Of a DNA stretch of 21,184 nt, positions 19,600 to 21,184 are shown one piece after another. Location of the stretch: positions 1 through 21,184 of the IMG/VR virus record IMGVR_UViG_3300035701_000346. One strand, written 5' to 3'. Numbering within the stretch: position 1 is the first letter of the stretch; each line of letters opens with the position of its first letter. Under the pieces are notes generated by a model. It was given only the letters and a program-made list of their open reading frames with translations, was not told where the DNA came from and ran no database searches. The DNA is from a virus. A program made the translations under genes and the position numbers.

Positions 19600-19621
19600 G
19601 AAACTATGTTCAAAATCATAA
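19538..19621 (+). CDS. Possible Cys-rich microprotein overlapping the 134-aa gene, 27 aa
   Basis: The frame from ATG 19538 reads MKHLCQKCGRWVPKK and ends KKLCSKS, with the stop inside palindrome copy 10. AAAGGAG lies seven bases upstream, a good SD that the in-frame gene does not need. CxxC plus a third Cys could form half a zinc ribbon. It overlaps the larger gene in a different phase for 62 bases. The ribosome site is the main evidence. Confidence 0.4.
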   Translation: MKHLCQKCGRWVPKKYQKSHKKLCSKS

Positions 19622-19627
19622 ACATAG
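19604..19627. repeat. 24-bp palindromic element, copy 10 (before 90-aa gene)
   Basis: The arms read CTATGTTCAAAA and TAAACATAG, the closest copy to the consensus. The SD (TGGAGT) begins directly after it. Confidence 0.85.
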
Positions 19628-19638
19628 TGGAGTAAAGT

Positions 19639-19911
19639 ATGCGATATGCAAGATTACAGTGGATTGCAAATGCTATTGAGTATGATCGTCTGACCACCGC
19701 TGAAGCGAAGGCCTTTTATAACTTTGTTGAGAAGTTCATGCAGGACAGAGCCACAAAAGGCGCAGAAGAAAAACTGGAACATCTGTTTGCAGAAGTCCAG
19801 TGGAGAGAAGATAAGGAGGCGGTGCTGAATCCAAGTATCCCAACTCGTGAAGAATTGGCCTTTTGGGACAGAAAACTTGAAGCATCGTCAGACCAAGCGT
19901 GTACACGCTAA
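19639..19911 (+). CDS. Unknown charged protein, 90 aa
   Basis: ATG 19639 follows TGGAGT at a normal distance. The protein is helical and acidic (for example LTTAEAKAFYNFVEKFMQD and EEKLEHLFAEVQWREDKEA), with no membrane segment, motif or known family. It may form a helical bundle. The gene is followed after 22 bases by the 120-aa gene. Confidence 0.7.
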   Translation: MRYARLQWIANAIEYDRLTTAEAKAFYNFVEKFMQDRATKGAEEKLEHLFAEVQWREDKEAVLNPSIPTREELAFWDRKLEASSDQACTR

Positions 19912-19933
19912 TCATAATAGGAGGTAGGATTTT

Positions 19934-20296
19934 ATGGAAGTAACAGCGACCGTTCCCAAGCTGGACAATCTAGAAGTGGTAGCAGACGTGACTCTCGGTG
20001 CAGACCTTGATGAAGCTGTTGCCCTCACCAGCAAAGAGATCGTCTATAGCATTTATTTAGCTGAGGCGATTATCAAAGCACAGGCTATAATGCGAGCATT
20101 AGCCTTGAAAGGTAAGACTGCGGAAGAGATTAAGGAAGTTATGGGTGACTGGAAACCAGGCGCGAGTCGTATTACTGGTGAAGCTAGTCTCGGCTCCCTC
20201 TTGAAGAAATTCGAGAAGCTGTCTCCTGACAAGCAGAAAGAGTTGATCGCCAAGTTGCTGGCATCCTCAAGTGATGAAAACGAGGCAGTGGAATAA
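19934..20296 (+). CDS. Unknown protein, 120 aa, C-terminus like the 123-aa gene
   Basis: ATG 19934 has a clear SD (AGGAGGTAGG). The N-terminus is beta-type (MEVTATVPKLDNLEVVADV), then helical (IYLAEAIIKAQAIMRALAL). The C-terminus, LKKFEKLSPDKQKELIAKLL, matches the end of the 123-aa gene (RLSPEKRAEFAAKL) in spacing and in most positions. Either they share an ancestor or both carry the same small interaction segment. The family is unknown. Two hairpins follow the stop, the second an intrinsic terminator. Confidence 0.75.
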   Translation: MEVTATVPKLDNLEVVADVTLGADLDEAVALTSKEIVYSIYLAEAIIKAQAIMRALALKGKTAEEIKEVMGDWKPGASRITGEASLGSLLKKFEKLSPDKQKELIAKLLASSSDENEAVE

Positions 20297-20340
20297 CCTA
20301 GCCCCTTACTAAGCTTGTAAAACATACAAACTGGGTTAGG
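20297..20340 (+). ncRNA. Long hairpin between the 120-aa gene and the terminator
   Basis: CCTAGCCC (20297-20304) pairs with GGGTTAGG (20333-20340), eight pairs with one G-U. Inside, AG-C-TTGTA can pair with TACAA-A-CT. It begins at the base after the stop codon. With the next hairpin it looks like a two-stem attenuator or a small stable RNA ended by the terminator; no known riboswitch is recognised. Confidence 0.45.
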
Positions 20341-20343
20341 CAC

Positions 20344-20389
20344 GGTAGCCCCTGCAGACTAAAAAAGTCTTGCAGGGAGCTACCTTTTT
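20344..20389 (+). terminator. Rho-independent terminator before the transglycosylase gene
   Basis: GGTAGC-CCCTGCA-GACT (20344-20360) pairs with AGTC-TGCAGGG-GCTACC (20366-20384) with two single-base bulges and an A5 loop, 17 pairs in all. Five Ts follow (20385-20389). This is the strongest terminator in the window. The SD of the next gene begins only three bases later and no promoter lies between, so the next gene depends on readthrough or antitermination. Confidence 0.85.
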
Positions 20390-20405
20390 AAGGGGAGGAG
20401 GTCAT

Positions 20406-21008
20406 ATGTTGATGTTCCACGAGATGAAGTATTTGACAACAGGTACCCTAGTTGCTGCAGTAATCTTACTCTCAACAGCGTTTACTATGTCAATGATTGA
20501 TCTTAAATACTCAAAGGCAAAGATTAAAGAATTGCAGACTCAGGCAGCGAAACCTCAGCCCCAGCCTAAAGATAAAAGAATGGAGATTTCGGCTGCTTGG
20601 GTTGCTCGACACTCTGAAAGGATAAGTGAGGTTGCTGCTAAACACGTTGCAGATGAAGTCTTTAAGTATCCTAACCCAATTCTCATACTTTCTCTGATTG
20701 AGGCCGAGTCCGAATTTACCCCCACTGCTATATCTAATGCTGGAGCGATAGGTCTTGGGCAGATCATGTACTATATCCACAAGAAAGACTTAGCCGACCT
20801 TGGTATTGCAAAACGGAAAGATTTGTTTGACATAGAGAAGAATATCAAGGCAACCTCTTTCATTTTGCAGATGATGCTGATCAGAAATAACAGTGATGTA
20901 ACAAAGGCTCTCCATTCATACCTCGGCGGGAAAGATGGCAAGTATGTCAGCAGAATCTTTTCAAATTATGTTCAGTTGTCGATGGAGATCGAAGGTGGAA
21001 AGTCATGA
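20406..21008 (+). CDS. Membrane-anchored soluble lytic transglycosylase-like enzyme
   Basis: I choose ATG 20406 (MLMFHEMKYLTTGTLVAAV), with GGGGAGG about seven bases upstream; the alternative ATG 20412 shares the same SD. A hydrophobic signal-anchor (about 10-30) is followed by a helical linker with PQPQPKDKR. The SLT domain begins near residue 63. Its catalytic Glu is E101 in the AESEFTP motif, followed by the hallmark NAGAIGLGQIM and a C-terminal ATSFILQMM and KALHSYLGG. The enzyme cleaves glycan strands of peptidoglycan. It could be virion-linked, for DNA entry, or anchored in the host envelope. Its position in the early arm, far from the holin-endolysin cassette, is odd. Confidence 0.85.
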   Translation: MLMFHEMKYLTTGTLVAAVILLSTAFTMSMIDLKYSKAKIKELQTQAAKPQPQPKDKRMEISAAWVARHSERISEVAAKHVADEVFKYPNPILILSLIEAESEFTPTAISNAGAIGLGQIMYYIHKKDLADLGIAKRKDLFDIEKNIKATSFILQMMLIRNNSDVTKALHSYLGGKDGKYVSRIFSNYVQLSMEIEGGKS

Positions 21009-21184
21009 GAGACTTAGGAACAGTGAATCTGTACTACGAAAAGGTGAAGGTGACGGCGTACCTAAAAGACTTCAATGGTACACCGCACTTAGCAAAGGTT
21101 AACTTTATTAGATTGTTTGACGCTGCCCGTAGTCTCTACATTGGGGGCTACACCTTTATTGATGCCTATCCATGGGACGGGGGG
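21005..21184 (+). CDS. Unknown protein, 3' end cut by window
   Basis: The frame from ATG 21005 overlaps the transglycosylase stop (ATGA), has AAGGTGG upstream and stays open to the right edge (60 codons). It starts MRDLGTVNLYYEKVKVTAYL and is rich in aromatic residues. No family can be assigned from this fragment; beta-rich and perhaps DNA-related. Confidence 0.65.
   Translation, partial: MRDLGTVNLYYEKVKVTAYLKDFNGTPHLAKVNFIRLFDAARSLYIGGYTFIDAYPWDGG

Noticed and set aside
20297-20343. tRNA or known riboswitch
   Set aside because: The stem does not have a cloverleaf or T-loop sequence, and no conserved riboswitch core is seen. No tRNA was found elsewhere in the window.
1-21184. CRISPR array, insertion sequence or integration site
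   Set aside because: The recurring palindromes are too widely and irregularly spaced for a CRISPR array, no transposase or integrase frame is present, and no attachment-type direct repeat was recognised.

Overview
This window is a piece of a tailed double-stranded DNA phage genome. It carries the large terminase, a probable small terminase, portal, scaffold, major capsid protein, a head-tail adaptor candidate, a tail fibre with a self-cleaving chaperone domain, and a lysis cassette. A long portal beside a scaffold and capsid, with no tape-measure or sheath gene in view, suggests a podovirus-like (short-tailed) virion, but the tail module lies beyond the left edge. The host is bacterial: genes have strong Shine-Dalgarno (SD) sequences, promoters match the sigma-70/sigma-A consensus with an extended -10, and the standard code is used with all three stop codons. 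The AT-leaning composition and GGAGGTGA-type ribosome sites would suit a Firmicutes-like host, but this is only an inference. No integrase or recognisable repressor is present.

The window has two arms. The left arm (1-15880) is read leftward as a tightly packed late operon. In transcription order it holds a small unknown gene, the terminase small subunit candidate, two unknowns, a one-membrane-span protein, an M15-type endolysin, a three-span holin, terminase large subunit, several small proteins, two fibre-related genes, portal, scaffold, a large unknown structural gene, major capsid, head-tail adaptor candidate, and two further structural or tail genes, the last cut by the window edge. The right arm (16342-21184) is read rightward and consists mostly of small unknown genes of early-region type, ending in a membrane-anchored lytic transglycosylase behind an intrinsic terminator.

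Between the arms lies a control region (15881-16466). It has back-to-back promoters, a tandem pair of near-perfect rightward promoters, two copies of a recurring 24-bp palindrome, and a GC-rich hairpin with a three-base loop. A second non-coding block (16839-17163) has 8-bp repeats and nested inverted repeats centred on a 20-base A tract, and is a candidate replication origin.

The most unusual signal is a family of ten 24-bp palindromic elements (half-site CTATGTTCAAA). Seven of them lie directly against, or within ten bases of, the ribosome-binding site of a gene, on both strands and in both arms. They resemble in placement, not in sequence, the stoperators and start-associated repeats of some mycobacteriophages. 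A second notable signal is a pair of 30-base arms flanking the first large right-arm gene. They are fully complementary in the rightward transcript once five G-U pairs are allowed, which points to an RNA-level structure.
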